Shown: positions 1-10,479, counted from the stretch's first letter. The stretch: DNA of 64,000 nucleotides from Aureococcus anophagefferens (GCF_000186865.1 NW_008705565.1:2226796-2290795); one strand, 5' to 3'. Numbers and translations: made by a program. The notes: generated by a model not told the origin, from the sequence alone.

Positions 1-537
1 ACAGGAAGGAAGGCCTAACTAGGGTAGGTACAGTACTAGCATGATGGTAGTAGGGTAGTGGTAGTGTAGCGTACTGTACTACAGTATAGTCATGGAGATA
101 TAGAGATAGAGAGAGAGAGACAGACATCAAGGTCAGTCTATATTCTTTGCAGAAACTGCGTCTCCGGCACTCACCAACCGTCCAGGGCGACGCCAGGGGT
201 CATGGGGCGTCGCCCCGACCACAAAAAGCGACCGTTCTGCACCTATACGCAGCGCATGGCTGGCGCGTATACGCGCGTATTCGTACGTAGGCGGTCCTTT
301 TTCGAGGATATTGTGCCGAGATCGTCGAGTTAGAAAGAGCTTGCTTCACGCGAGCGTAGCCACCGGACCTCTCCCGGCGCATGCAAAAAAGCGTGACTTT
401 AGACGCCGCCGTCGCGCGACGCTGCCGACGTTGCCGGAGCAACCCCCCCCATGGTGAAGTGTTGTGGCGGCTCATCGCGCGCTGAGCGCCGTCGCTTGCG
501 CCGCCGCGTCGCGCCGCGGCGCCCGTAACGCTTGACG
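1..537. repeat. Low-complexity upstream region, no gene seen
   Basis: This stretch has lower GC than the rest of the window. Positions 20-95 are built from imperfect GTA/GTAG repeats and positions 95-122 are a GA microsatellite. No convincing coding region was found on either strand. It is probably the promoter and 5' leader of the gene starting at 538. Confidence 0.5.
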
Positions 538-1935
538 ATGCGCCTCCGCTGCCTCCTCGCGCTCGCCATCACATCAACTGCGGAGGAGATCGCGCCGGAG
601 CTGCTGAAGGACCCCGAGCCCGCCCCGGCCGCCGACCACAGCATCGAGGCGCACCTCAAGGCCGCGGCGCCGGAGCCCCCGGCCGCCGAGTCGCCGGCGC
701 GGGCCCTGGAGCGGCTCGTGGCCCGGGGCCGCTTCGGCGAGGCGGCGACGCTGGCCAAGGCCGGCGGCGCGGGCCTCGCGGCGGCGCTCGAGGCCGGCGT
801 CGCGAGTTACACGGCGGCGCTCGACGCCGTGCGCGCGGCGGCGGCGGGCCCGCGCGCGTCGGCCCCCGTCGCGAACAGCGGCGCCGTCGGCGGCGCCGTC
901 GTCGTCACGCCGGCCTTCCGCTGGGCGCAGAACGCGAGCCACCTCTTCGTCGAGGTCCGCTTCGCGCACTCGCTGACCGCGCCCGCGAACACGGACGCGT
1001 ACGTCGAGTCGGCGACCGTCCAGGCGCGGTCCTGCGCCCTGGACGCCGCGACGAAGCACGCCAGCGGCAAGCGCTGGGCCCTGCGCCTCGAGGAGCTCTG
1101 GGACGAGCTCGACGCGGCGGCGAGCGACACCGCGGCCGCGGCGTCCGCGGGGCGCGCGGTCATCTACCTGGGCAAGCGCCACGTCGGCGTCAAGTGGCCG
1201 CGCCTCGTCGCCTGCGGCGTCAAGGCGCCGGCCCACAGCGCCATGTGGATGGACATGCAGCAGGCCCTGGGCCTCGACTACTTCCCGGGGGAGACGGCCG
1301 ACGACGCGTGCGAGGGCGTCGAGCCCGCGGCGCGGGCGACGACGACGACGACGGAGGCCGAGGCCGACGCGGCCTTCGAGGACTTCCTCGACGACGCCCT
1401 CGCCGACGACGCGCCGGCGGCGCCCGCGACGACGACGGCCGCGCCGAAGAAGAAGAAGAAGGCGTCGCCCGAGGAGCGGGCCGCGCGCGCGGCCGTCAAG
1501 GCCCTCAAGAAGAACGCGACGAAGGCGCGCAAGGCCGTCGCCGAGGACGTCGCCAGGCGCCGCAAGGCCGTCGAGGCGGACCTGCGCGCCGCGAACCTCA
1601 AGCTCCGCGAGGACCACGACGCGCGGGCCATGTTCGTGGATCACGCGCCAGCGTGGGTGCCCGCGTGGCTGCCGCGGCGCCTGCTCGTGCGCGACGGCGT
1701 CTGGACGCTCTTCCTCAACGTGGCCCGCGCGCGGCGCGACGAGGCGCACAAGGCCGCGCTCCACGCCAAGCTCACGAAGTTCGGCGCGGCGTCGGCGTCG
1801 GCCGCGGCGGCCGTCGCCGGCGCCGCGCTCCTCAGCGGCGCGGGCGCGGACGTCGCGCTCCTCGCGGTCGTCGTCGCCGCCGTCTTCGTCGCCGCCGTCG
1901 CCGTGCTCCTGCGCGCGCTCCACGCCGCGGCGTAG
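538..1935 (+). CDS. Secretory CS-like domain protein with C-terminal membrane anchor
   Basis: 465 residues. I chose the ATG at 538 because it begins a hydrophobic leader (MRLRCLLALAITST) typical of a signal peptide. Residues about 125-230 resemble a CS/p23-like beta-sandwich: FRWAQNASHLFVEVRFAHS, a middle strand with LRLEELWDELD, then VGVKWPRLV, where the Trp-Pro-Arg element closes the fold. This assignment is by eye. A Thr/Ala/Lys-rich linker (about 260-330) and a basic helix (about 330-370) follow, and then a hydrophobic Ala/Val-rich segment (about 420-460) that is a likely transmembrane anchor. The likely topology is an ER-lumen domain tethered by its C-terminus. A chaperone-like binding role is inferred only from the fold. 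Convergent with the next gene, 48 bp away. Confidence 0.7.
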   Translation: MRLRCLLALAITSTAEEIAPELLKDPEPAPAADHSIEAHLKAAAPEPPAAESPARALERLVARGRFGEAATLAKAGGAGLAAALEAGVASYTAALDAVRAAAAGPRASAPVANSGAVGGAVVVTPAFRWAQNASHLFVEVRFAHSLTAPANTDAYVESATVQARSCALDAATKHASGKRWALRLEELWDELDAAASDTAAAASAGRAVIYLGKRHVGVKWPRLVACGVKAPAHSAMWMDMQQALGLDYFPGETADDACEGVEPAARATTTTTEAEADAAFEDFLDDALADDAPAAPATTTAAPKKKKKASPEERAARAAVKALKKNATKARKAVAEDVARRRKAVEADLRAANLKLREDHDARAMFVDHAPAWVPAWLPRRLLVRDGVWTLFLNVARARRDEAHKAALHAKLTKFGAASASAAAAVAGAALLSGAGADVALLAVVVAAVFVAAVAVLLRALHAAA

Positions 1936-1983
1936 GTCTACGTAACGGCGGCCTTACCCGCGGCGGGGGGACGCGGCGCGGGC

Positions 1984-3072
1984 CTAGAGGGACTCGTCGG
2001 CGGGGATGGCCGCGTAGGTCCCGGGCGCCGCCGCCGCCTTGCGCCCCGCGGCGACGGCGACGAACGCCGCGGCGACGACGAGGAGGCCCGCGGCGGCGGC
2101 GCCGCCCGAGAGCCCCGCGACGCCGCCGTCGAGCGCCGCGAGCATGGGCGCGCCGTTCGCGTCCGACGACGCGTCGTCCGGGTCCGTCGACGGGTCCGCG
2201 GACGCCGTCGTCGCCAGCGCCGGCGCCGCGAGGATCGCGATCGCGCGCGGCGCCGCGGCCTTGACGAAGACCTCGAGGTCCTTCTTCGGGTGGGACACGC
2301 CCGTGAGCGCCGCGCGGTAGACGGCGCCGTCGGCGTCGTCGGTCACGTAGATCATCTCGTCCGCGGCCGCGATGGAGTTGGGCGAGTCGAGGGCCGTGAG
2401 CACGTCCGTCGACGCGAACGTGTCGAGGTCGAGCGACCGGACCGCGGCGACGCCGGTCCCGGCGGCCTCGACGTAGTACAAATTCTCGCCCGTCTCGGCG
2501 ACGAGGAGCGACCGCGGGCCCGTGAGGCCGTCGACGAGCGTCTCGCCGTCGGCCGCGGCCGCGGGGAGCAGCTCGAGCTTGAACCGCTTGACGTCGCCGC
2601 CCGTGTTCTCGGACACGTAGAGGTAGTTGTCGTCGACGGCGACGCCCACGGGGCCGTCGAGGCCCGTGACGACGGCCGTGACGCCGTTTGTCGCGTTCGA
2701 CAGGTCGCCGCGCATGACGTTGCCCTTGCCCTTGTCGGCGACGTAGACGTGCGACCCCTCGACGACGAAGTCGTGCGGCTCGCCGAAGCCGCCGAAGACG
2801 ACGGACGCCGACGCGTTCTTGGAGGCGTCGCCCTGGACGGCGAGCTTGGACAGCGTGTTGTAGACGCGGTCCGTGAAGTAGAGGTCGTCGCCCGAGAAGG
2901 CGACGTAGGAGATCTTCCCGTCGCCGGGGAACACCGTCGCCACCTGGGAGCCGTCGTCCGCCGGGGAGCTCGTGATCTTCCCGTCGTCGTTCGAGTAGTA
3001 CACGACGGCGCTGTCCTGCACGGCCGACGCCGCGCCCAGCAGCGCGCAGGCGAGGAGGCCCCGGGCTGCCAT
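1984..3072 (-). CDS. Secreted beta-propeller (NHL/YWTD-like) membrane protein
   Basis: 362 residues. The start is the ATG at 3072, which opens a signal peptide (MAARGLLACALLGAASA). The body is made of repeated blades of about 45 residues with patterns such as DDLYFTDR, SHVYVADKGKGN, NYLYVSENTGGDV and EMIYVTDDADGAVYR. These are typical of NHL/SMP-30/YWTD propellers, which bind ligands or act as lactonase-like folds. No catalytic residues can be assigned. After the propeller comes an Ala/Asp/Ser-rich linker, then a hydrophobic segment near residues 318-340 and a short cytosolic tail ending ADESL, so this is probably a type I membrane protein at the cell surface or in the secretory pathway. It is divergent from the carrier gene at 3332. 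Confidence 0.75.
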   Translation of the reverse strand: MAARGLLACALLGAASAVQDSAVVYYSNDDGKITSSPADDGSQVATVFPGDGKISYVAFSGDDLYFTDRVYNTLSKLAVQGDASKNASASVVFGGFGEPHDFVVEGSHVYVADKGKGNVMRGDLSNATNGVTAVVTGLDGPVGVAVDDNYLYVSENTGGDVKRFKLELLPAAAADGETLVDGLTGPRSLLVAETGENLYYVEAAGTGVAAVRSLDLDTFASTDVLTALDSPNSIAAADEMIYVTDDADGAVYRAALTGVSHPKKDLEVFVKAAAPRAIAILAAPALATTASADPSTDPDDASSDANGAPMLAALDGGVAGLSGGAAAAGLLVVAAAFVAVAAGRKAAAAPGTYAAIPADESL

Positions 3073-3331
3073 CGTCGCACTGGAATTACGACACCCAAAG
3101 TCGTTGCCGAGGCAAGATGGGCCAGCGCCGGCTCGGAAGCGCTCAACCGTGTCGTCTCGGGCGTGCGCCGCTGTGCCGGCAAAAATTTAGCCGCCGCCGA
3201 CGCGGACGCGTCCTCTAAACGCGTCGACCACTCCGCGCCGCGCCCGCGCCGCAACCCTACCCTTCCAACCGCGGCGCCGCGCCGCGCGCCGCCGCGGCCG
3301 CGCCGGCGCCGGCCCCAACGGCGGTGAGACC

Positions 3332-4234
3332 ATGGGAGGGGAGGACAAGTACGACCAGCCCATGTGGAGCGCGGTGCTCGCGGGGACCATCGGCGGCGGC
3401 GTCGCCGTCGTCGTGGGCTACCCCTTCGAGACGGTCAAGGTGCGGCTCCAGACGGGCACGACGCGCCACCTCTTCCGCGACCTCTTCTCGGGCGTGACGG
3501 CGCCGCTGACGACGGTGACGCCGGCCTGGGCCATCATGTACGCGGCCTACTACGGCGCCCAGAGCTGGCTCGCCACCAAGGCCCACTGGGAGCTCTCGCC
3601 CGTGGCCAAGGGCGCGGTCTCGGGCGCGCTCTGCGGCTTCGCGACGGCGGCCGTCACCGTGCCCACGGACGTCGTCAAGATCAACGCGCAGCGCATGCAC
3701 TGCAGCGCGCCCGAGGCCTTCCGCAAGCTCCTGAGCAAGGGCGGCCCGGGCTTCCTCGTCCACGGCGGCGTCGCGACGGCCGTGCACCTCACGGCGTCGC
3801 AGGCGATCTTCTTCGGGACCTACGAGTACGCGCTCAGCCGGCTGGCGTCCCGCGCGGCGCCGGCGGCGCCGGCGGCGCCCGTGCCCCGGGTCGACTACGC
3901 GCCGGCCATCGCCGGCGGCCTCTCCGGCGTCATGGAGTGGACGTGCTGCATGTCGTCCGACTCGGTGAAGACCCGCTACCAGTCCGGGCCCATGGGCGCG
4001 TCCTACGTCGGCGTCTGGCGCTCCGTCTACGCCACCGAGGGGCCCCGGGGCTTCTACCGGGGCTACGCGCCCGTCATCCTCCGCGCCGTGCCCGTGAACG
4101 CGTCCACGTTCTTCGTCATCGAGTACGTCAACGACGCGATCCGCCGCCACCTCGTCGAGGAGAAGCGGCGCAACACGACGCGGCCCGCGCCGGCGGCCGC
4201 GCCCGCCGTCGGCGGGCGCAGCGAGCTGTCCTGA
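3332..4234 (+). CDS. Mitochondrial carrier family (SLC25) transporter
   Basis: 300 residues, the normal length for the family. Three repeats of two helices are visible, each with the signature loop: YPFETVKVRLQ (about residues 30-40), VPTDVVKINAQ (about 110-120) and MSSDSVKTRYQ (about 208-218). In the third, the conserved Pro is replaced by Ser. The matching RGF-type element is GFYRGYAPVILRAVP near residue 243-257. Family knowledge places it in the inner mitochondrial membrane, or another organelle membrane, exchanging small metabolites. The repeat-2 contact residues and the GYPFE start resemble amino-acid/acylcarnitine-type carriers, but I cannot name a substrate. The ATG at 3332 is the first in frame. 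Confidence 0.9.
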   Translation: MGGEDKYDQPMWSAVLAGTIGGGVAVVVGYPFETVKVRLQTGTTRHLFRDLFSGVTAPLTTVTPAWAIMYAAYYGAQSWLATKAHWELSPVAKGAVSGALCGFATAAVTVPTDVVKINAQRMHCSAPEAFRKLLSKGGPGFLVHGGVATAVHLTASQAIFFGTYEYALSRLASRAAPAAPAAPVPRVDYAPAIAGGLSGVMEWTCCMSSDSVKTRYQSGPMGASYVGVWRSVYATEGPRGFYRGYAPVILRAVPVNASTFFVIEYVNDAIRRHLVEEKRRNTTRPAPAAAPAVGGRSELS

Positions 4235-4513
4235 GAGAGGGCCAATTTAACCACCCGTCGCGCCGCGAGAATTTGTGTCGCGCCCGCCGTCGCGCGGTCT
4301 CGCGACGTCGCGCGCGCCGGCCCGTCGGGCTCGCGAGGCCCCCGGGCGACCCTCCAATGGCCGGGAGGGCTGTGGAACGCGGGCTCGTCGCGCGTCTCCG
4401 GGTCGCTGCGGAACCTGGGGACGCGAGCCGCGCAGATTGACGTCTCATTGAACCTCAACATTGCAAAAAGACAAATCAAGGCCTCGGAGCATCGCCGCTT
4501 CTGCAGCACCGAG

Positions 4514-4646
4514 GTGAGCTGCGCGCCGCCCACCCACCGCCCCGCCCGTCGCCGAAAAGCCCCGAAAGGCATCATAGAGAGACCTAATGGCACCACGCGC
4601 GCCGCGACGCCGCGCGCCGCGCAACACAACACCCCCCCCCGCCCAG
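4514..4646 (+). other. Probable 5'UTR intron of the zinc-knuckle gene
   Basis: GAG followed by GTGAGC at 4514 is a good donor. A poly-C tract and GCCCAG ending at 4646 make a good acceptor. Splicing would place the ATG at 4662 fifteen bases into exon 2. If it is unspliced, an upstream in-frame ATG at 4587 would add 25 Arg/Pro-rich residues. Confidence 0.5.
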
Positions 4647-4661
4647 GTTTACCTTCTGACC

Positions 4662-5096
4662 ATGGAGATCATCGACGATTCGACGCCCATGCCCATGGCC
4701 GAGACGCGGTCCTGCCGCATCTGCGGCATCGTGGGCCACCTGGCGCGCAACTGCCCGTCGGCGCCCGCGGAGACGCGGACGTGCCGCGTGTGCGGCGCCG
4801 TCGGGCACATCGCGCGCAACTGCCCGGACCAGGACGGCGCCCAGGCCCGCCAGGACTCGCGGCGCTGCCACGTCTGCGGCGAGGTCGGCCACATCGCCCG
4901 CAACTGCCCCAACGCGACCGCCGACACCGCGGTGCCCGAGGGCGGCCGCCGCAAGAAGGGCGGCGTCGCGGGCCGGCGCTGCTTCAACTGCGGCAAGACG
5001 GGCCACCTCAGCGCCGACTGCGACCTCCCCGCGGGCAACATGGCCTGCTACAACTGCGGCGAGATCGGCCACAAGTCCGCGGACTGCCCGAACTAG
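4662..5096 (+). CDS. CCHC zinc-knuckle nucleic-acid-binding protein (CNBP/Byr3-like)
   Basis: 144 residues from the ATG at 4662. It holds five CX2CX4HX4C knuckles in series: CRICGIVGHLARNC, CRVCGAVGHIARNC, CHVCGEVGHIARNC, CFNCGKTGHLSADC and CYNCGEIGHKSADC. A basic Gly/Arg/Lys linker separates knuckles three and four. This is the architecture of CNBP, Byr3 and GIS2, small proteins that bind single-stranded RNA/DNA and influence translation. No other domain is present. The protein ends directly after the last knuckle. The start is chosen over 4587 because the intervening sequence looks like an intron acceptor. Confidence 0.88.
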   Translation: MEIIDDSTPMPMAETRSCRICGIVGHLARNCPSAPAETRTCRVCGAVGHIARNCPDQDGAQARQDSRRCHVCGEVGHIARNCPNATADTAVPEGGRRKKGGVAGRRCFNCGKTGHLSADCDLPAGNMACYNCGEIGHKSADCPN

Positions 5097-5113
5097 GCCC
5101 GCGGGGAGCGAAG

Positions 5114-5209
5114 CGCGCGGCGCTCGAGCTGAAGTAAGCCGGCTGGGAAGCGGCCACCGGGCGCCCGAGACGCGCGGCGCTCTAGCTGAAGTAAGCCGGC
5201 TGGGAAGCG
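5114..5209. repeat. Two-copy 39-bp direct repeat
   Basis: A segment of about 39 bp starting CGCGCGGCGCTC and ending GGCTGGGAAGCGG occurs at 5114-5152 and again at 5171-5209, offset 57 bp, with about one mismatch. It lies in the short 3' spacer between two convergent genes. Confidence 0.8.
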
Positions 5210-5215
5210 GGCGCC

Positions 5216-6758
5216 CTAGACGACGTCGCCCGCGCGGATGGGGTTCTCCCACGACGGCCGGGGGGGCTCCTCGCGGGACGAGCGGCGGAACGCGGCGCCG
5301 AGGTTGCGCCGCGCGGAGCGGCCCGGGAGCCGGTCCGGCCGGCCGACGGGCGCCATCTCGACCTCGGAGTCGTCGTAGCGGCCGCGGGCCGACGGCGGCG
5401 TGCGCTGGCGCGCGGCGTCGCCCGCGCGCGCCGCGTCCCACATCTGCTGCGCGCGCTCCTGGCGCTCGAGCCGCGCGCGGGCCTTGGAGCTGTAGGACCA
5501 GCCGCCGGCGACGACGGCGACGAGGACGACAAAGCCCCCGGCGACGAGGAGAATGTCCTCGACGGACGTGCCGGAGGAATCGCCGTCGCCGCCGCCGCCG
5601 CCGTCCGAGTCCGCCGGCGGCGCGTCGCGCGACCCGAGGTCGGCCCGGTCGAGCGCCGCGGTCGACCGCGCGACGAGCGCGAGGGTCGCGGCGTCCTCGA
5701 CGACGCACTGGGACCAGGGCTCGGCCGTCGCCGCGGCTTCGAAGGCGCGGCGGAGGCCGCCGCCGGTCGCCGCCGCCGTCGCCGCGGCGACGAAGTCCGC
5801 GAGCACGGCGTCGACGGCGCCGTCGGCCACCACGGCGCTAACGGCCGCGTCGTAGGAGACGACGACGACGTTCGATTCGTTGCGCGCGCCGACGACGGAG
5901 ACCGCGAGCGGAGCGGTCTTGTTCGCGGGCGCGTGCGCTCCGAGGAGCGGCGCGATCGCGGCCTCGACGACCGCGCCGAAGAAGTGGCTCCGCGGGTCGA
6001 CCGCGGCGTCGTCGGCGACCGCGGGCGACACGCAGGCCATGGCGAGGCTCGAGCCGATCCACACGTCGCCGACGCGCGTCGGCGAGACCTGTGTGGAAAT
6101 CAACCACTGGTTTGGGGGGTCCCCACCAAACTTCAGAACTCTCTATCTCGATCAAATCGAAGTCGATTCGGCTGACTTTTGGACGAATCGATTGCTCTCG
6201 TCGAGTTCTCGAAGCATAGCCGAAAAGTCCGGCGCACTCCGTTCAATTACGCGCATATTGAAGTCTGGTTGAAGATTTGATTTCCACACAGGGCGAGACC
6301 GTCGGCGCGCTCGTCGTCGGCGCGAGCGTCGGCGCGCGCGTCGGCGCGGCGGTCCGGTTGTGCGTCGGCGCGACGGTCGGCGTAGAGGTCGTCGGCGACG
6401 TCGAGGGGGGCGCGCTCGTGGGCGCGCTCGTCGTCGGTGGCGACGAGGGCTCGCGATCCGTCGGCGCCGCCGTCGTCGGCGCGGCCGTCGTCGGCGCGGC
6501 CGCGGGCTCGCCGGTCGTCGGCGCGGGGATCATCGCCGTCGGCGCCGCCGACGGTTCCGCGTCCGCGGCCGGCGCCGCCGACGGCGCCGCCGACGGCGGC
6601 GCGGTCGCGGCGTCGGTCGGGCTCGCCGTCACGGCGGCGCTCGGTCGGGGACTTGGTTCCTTCGTCGCAGGCGTCACCGTCGGCGCCGAGGACGCGTCGT
6701 CGGCGGCCGCGAGCGCAGAGAGCGCCGCGGCGAAAATCGCGAGGCGTCGGCCGAGCAT
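5216..6758 (-). CDS. Thr/Pro-rich type I membrane (mucin-like) protein, split by an introner
   Basis: Complement of join(5216..6088, 6300..6758), 443 residues. The start ATG at 6758 opens a signal peptide (MLGRRLAIFAAALSALAAADD). Residues about 22-150 are a Ser/Thr/Pro/Ala stalk with repeated APTT and SAPT units, probably heavily O-glycosylated. A folded region of about 180 residues with two Cys and NKT/NES glycosylation sites follows, then a Gly/Asp/Ser linker, one hydrophobic membrane helix (LLVAGGFVVLVAVVAGGW) and a basic cytosolic tail of about 90 residues. The intron 6089-6299 is a family-1 introner. Joining gives SAPT-VSPTRVGDVW with the frame intact, because the target copy GTCTCGCC encodes VSP once. 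Function unknown; a surface or cell-coat role is inferred from the layout. Confidence 0.75.
6089..6291 (+). mobile_element. Introner, family 1, antisense to its gene
   Basis: 203 bp with terminal inverted repeats CTGTGTGGAAATCAA and TTGATTTCCACACAG. The 8-bp target duplication is GGCGAGAC at 6081-6088 and 6292-6299, a perfect match (GTCTCGCC in the gene sense). The spliced intron is 6089-6299 with a GT donor from the target copy and a CAG acceptor from the inverted repeat. The core contains TTCGGCTGACTTTTGGACGA. Relative to copies at 11089, 18155 and 42760 this one is inserted in the opposite orientation. Confidence 0.93.
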
Positions 6759-6926
6759 CCTCGAATGAACCTCTCCACAGCGAGAGTGAAGCTACTGAGA
6801 AACTGCACCCTGAAATTCAGGCTGAAACTCAGCCCGTCCGTGATTCGGCGTGAACGGGGAACGGCCCATAGGTCGGAACGTCCGCACCATCGCCACGCGG
6901 GGACCCCTTGTTAGGCACCGCGCGCG

Positions 6927-9900
6927 TCAGTTGCGGTTGCCGCCCATGTCCACGGAGAGGCCCGCCGCGGTGACGCGCTGGTCCTGGTCGGCCATGGCGC
7001 GCTCGAGCTTCTCGAGGAGGTGCTCGCGGTACTTGTCGAAGGGCTCGCCCCACTCGACGCACTGGCGGTTCTCGACGACCCAGAGGCGCATGTTCGTCGC
7101 CTCGATGAGCCGCGCGTCGTGCGTGACGCAGATGACGCCGCCGTCGTAGCCGTTGATCGCGTCGCAGAGCGCGTCGATGGTCTCGATGTCGAGGTTGTTC
7201 GTGGGCTCGTCGAGGAGGAGCATGTGGGGCGCGGCGAGGGACAGCTCGCAGAGGACGACGCGCGCCTTCTGGCCGCCGGAGAGGTCGCGCATCGCGATCG
7301 TGTGCGCGTGGCCCTGGAGGCCGTAGCGGCCGAGCATGTTGCGCACGGACTGGTAGGTCTCGTCGTTGAAGAGGCGCCGCAGGTAGTCCACGGGCGACTC
7401 GTCCATGGGCAGCCGCTCGACGAAGTGCTGGTTGTAGACGCCGATGCGGAGCCGCGGGTTCCGCTTGATCTCGCCCTCGGTCGCCGCGAGCTTGCCCGTG
7501 AGCAGGTGCAGGAGCGTCGTCTTGCCGCTCCCGTTGTTGCCGACGATGCAGACGCGTGAGTCCTGGTCGATGCCGAAGTTCATGTCGTTGAAGATGTGGG
7601 GCAGGTCCGGCGCGTACCGAAAGTGCGCGTCCATGACCTGGAGCACGGGCGGCGACAGCTTCGTCACGGGCGGGAACTCCATCTCCACGAGGTACTCCTT
7701 GGGCTTCTCGATGAGGGCCGCGACGTCCGCCGTGTCCTGGCCCGCGGCGATGGCCTGGGCCTTCTTGGACCGCGCGCCGGGCTCGCGCTTCGCCTTCGCG
7801 GCCTTCATCACGAGCTCCTCGGCCTTGGCCTTGGAGTTCGACTTGCCCTTGAGCGCGCGGAGCTGCTTCTCCTGCTTCTCCCAGGCCTTGAGCTGCGCCG
7901 CGCGCTTCTGCTGCTCCAGGGTCTTGAACGTGTCGTAGTTGCCCCGGTAGTGGTCGAGCGTCCGCTCCTCGCTAATGTGGAGCATCTCGTCGCAGACGCT
8001 GTTGAGGAAGTCCTGGTCGTGGGACACGACGAGGATCGTGTGCTTGTACTTTTGGAGGTAGTCGTCGAGCCAGATGACGGCGTTGAGGTCCAGGTGGTTC
8101 GTCGGCTCGTCGAGCATGAGCAGCACGGGCTCCATGAACAACGCGCGCGCGAGCGAGATGCGCATGCGCCAGCCGCCGCTGAAGAGCTTCGTCGCGCGCT
8201 GCTGCATCTCCGCCGAGAAGCCGAGGCCGAAGAGGATGCGCCGCGCCTTGGACTCGGCCGCGTGGGCGCCGATGGCCAGCAGCTCCGAGCCGACGGCGGA
8301 GAGGCGCTCGGACGTCGCCTGCTGGTCCTCCGCGGCGAGGCCGCCGGCCTCGAGCTTCGCCGCGAGGGCCTTCTCCTCGGCGAGGAGCGCGCTCCGCTCC
8401 GCGTCGGCGCGGACGACGGCGTCGACGGCGCAGGTGTCGTCGGCCTGGACCTCCTGCTCGACGTAGAGGCACTGCACGCGCGGCGGCGTCTTGAGGTCGC
8501 CGGACGCGATCATCTTCAGCAGCGTCGTCTTGCCGCGGCCGTTGGGGCCGACGATGCCGTAGCGCTTGCCGTGGGCGATGAGCAGGCTCGCGTCCTGGAA
8601 GAGGGTCTTGCCCGCGGCGGAGATCGTGAAGCTGTCGATCTTGACGTCGAGCGCGTTCTGCCACGCGGCGTCGTTCTCGTTGATCGCGCTCTGCGAGCAC
8701 GCGAACTGGGCGCCCTCGAGGGACGCGAGCTCCTTGGCCTTGAGCTCCTCGGCCTCGCGCTTCCGGGACGCGTAGTCCTTCTCGAGCTTGCGCTTCGCCT
8801 TGGAGCTCAGCGGCTTGCCGCCGTTCGCCGCGACCGCGCGCTCGAGGCAGATGTCGAACGTCGCCTCGACGACGGGCCCGGCGTTGGGGCCGAGCTTGTC
8901 GTTGGAGTCGTCGCGCCAGACGCCGTCGTCCTTGGACAGGAGGCCGCCGGCCATGAGCGCCGCCTTCTCCGCGTCGACGTCCGCCTCGCGCTCCGCGGCC
9001 CTGGCCCGCTCGGCCGCCGCGAGCTCCGCGAGGCGCGCCTCGTACTTCTTGATCTTCTCCGCGTACTTGGTTGTGTCCTCGCCCTTCTTGACGGCCTTGG
9101 CGAGCTTCTTCTCGTACTTGTCGAGGCGCTCCCGGAGCTCGCCCGCGTCGCCGCCGGCGCCGTCGTCGTCGTCCTCGGCCGCGGCCATGGCCGCCGCGAA
9201 GGCGCTCGGCGCCGCGGGGGGCGCGGCCCCCGAGTCCGCCGCGGCGGCGGCGGCGCCGAAGGCCGACTTCTTCTTCTTCTTGCCGCCGAACATCGCGTTG
9301 ACGTCCGCCGGCGCCGTCTCGTGCGGCCTCGGGCTCCGGCGCCTCGTCGCCGCCCTTGGACTTGAGCTTGCGCCGCTCGGCCTTGCTCATCTTCTTCTTG
9401 CCCTCCTGCTTCGGCGGCTCCGGCGGCGCCTCGGGCTCCGGCTCGGGCTCCGGCTCCGGCTCGGGCTCGGGCGCCGGCTCCGCCGCCTCCGCCTCCTCCT
9501 CGGACTCGTCGTCGGCGGCCATGGCGGCCATCGCCGCGGCCTTGCGCTGCGCCTTCTTGTCCTTCTTGCGGCCGCCGCTCGGCGCCGGCGCGGCGACCTC
9601 CTCCGCGGGCTCCTCCTCCTCCTCATCGGACTCGTCGGCGGCCATGGCGGCCATCGCCGCGGCCTTGCGCTGCGCCTTCTTGTCCTTCTTGCGGCTGCTC
9701 GCCGCGGGCAGCGGCGCGGGCGCGTCCTCCTCCTCGTCGTCGTCGTCGGCCTCGGCCTCCGGCTCGGCCGCCGCCTTCGCGAGCGGGTCCTCGTCCTCGC
9801 CGTCGGACTCGGCGGCCTTGCCGCCCTTCTTCGCCTTCTTCTGCTTGCGCAGCTCCGCGCGGCTCGGCTTCTTCGGCGCGCCGTCGTCCGCCGGCGCCGG

Positions 9901-10200
9901 CGCGGGCTCGTCCTCGTCGGTGCTGTCGCCGCGGTTCTTGCCCTTCTTCTTCGCCTTGCGCTCCTGCGCCTTCGTGAGCTGCTTCGCCGGCTCCGGCGCC
10001 GGCGGCTCGTCGTCGTCGGACTCGGCGCCCTTCTTGCCCTTGCCCTTCTTCTTGTTCCCCTTCTTCGTCGCCATGCCCGCGGGCTCGTCGTCGCCGTCGC
10101 CGCCCGCGGCGGCCATGGCCGCCTTGATGGGATCGACGTAGTCGTCGTCGTCGTCCGACTCCTGGCCGCGCTTCCCTTTCTTGCCCTTGGCCTTGCCCAT
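6927..10200 (-). CDS. ABCF1: ABCF1-type soluble ABC ATPase with long charged N-terminus (apparent frameshift)
   Basis: The start is the ATG at 10200 (MGKAKGKKGKRGQES). About 290 Lys/Glu/Asp-rich residues follow, including two near-identical copies of KKDKKAQRKAAAMAAMAAD. The conserved part, read from about 9335 to 6927, has ABC domain 1 (Walker A GPNGRGKTTL, signature FSGGWRMRISLAR, Walker B LLMLDEPTNHLDL), a Lys-rich linker, and ABC domain 2 (GNNGSGKTTL, LSGGQKARVVLCEL, LLLDEPTNNLDIE). This twin-cassette, membrane-free form with an acidic/basic N-terminus is ABCF1, which binds eIF2 and ribosomes in translation initiation. The two parts are offset by one frame near 9322-9335. One missing base would give EPEA followed by HETAPADVNAMFGG. 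An assembly indel is likeliest. Confidence 0.9.
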
Positions 10201-10282
10201 GGTGAGGCTCGACGGCGCGCGCGCGTAAGCCGACGCGGGAGTCGAGGCTCTCCTCAAACGCGCAATGGCGATGATTCGATGT

Positions 10283-10464
10283 TGCTTGAACTTCACCTTG
10301 CCTCGGAGGAGCAGCCCATCGTTGCTTCGTTCGATCGCAGCCCGACCCAGCGTGCGCGTCCGCAACGCGATGATGCTTGAACTTCACCTTGCCTCGTAGG
10401 AGCAGCCCATCGTTGCTTCGTTCGATCGCAGCCCGACCCAGCGTGCGCGTCCGTAACGCGCTGC
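10283..10464. repeat. Tandem duplication, 2 x 91 bp
   Basis: The block beginning TGCTTGAACTTCACCTTGCC at 10283 recurs at 10374. The two copies differ at only a few positions. It lies between the ABCF1 start (10200, minus) and a small plus-strand reading frame (10480), so it probably duplicates part of a divergent promoter or 5' leader. Confidence 0.85.
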
Positions 10465-10479
10465 GAACGCGCTTCGGCA

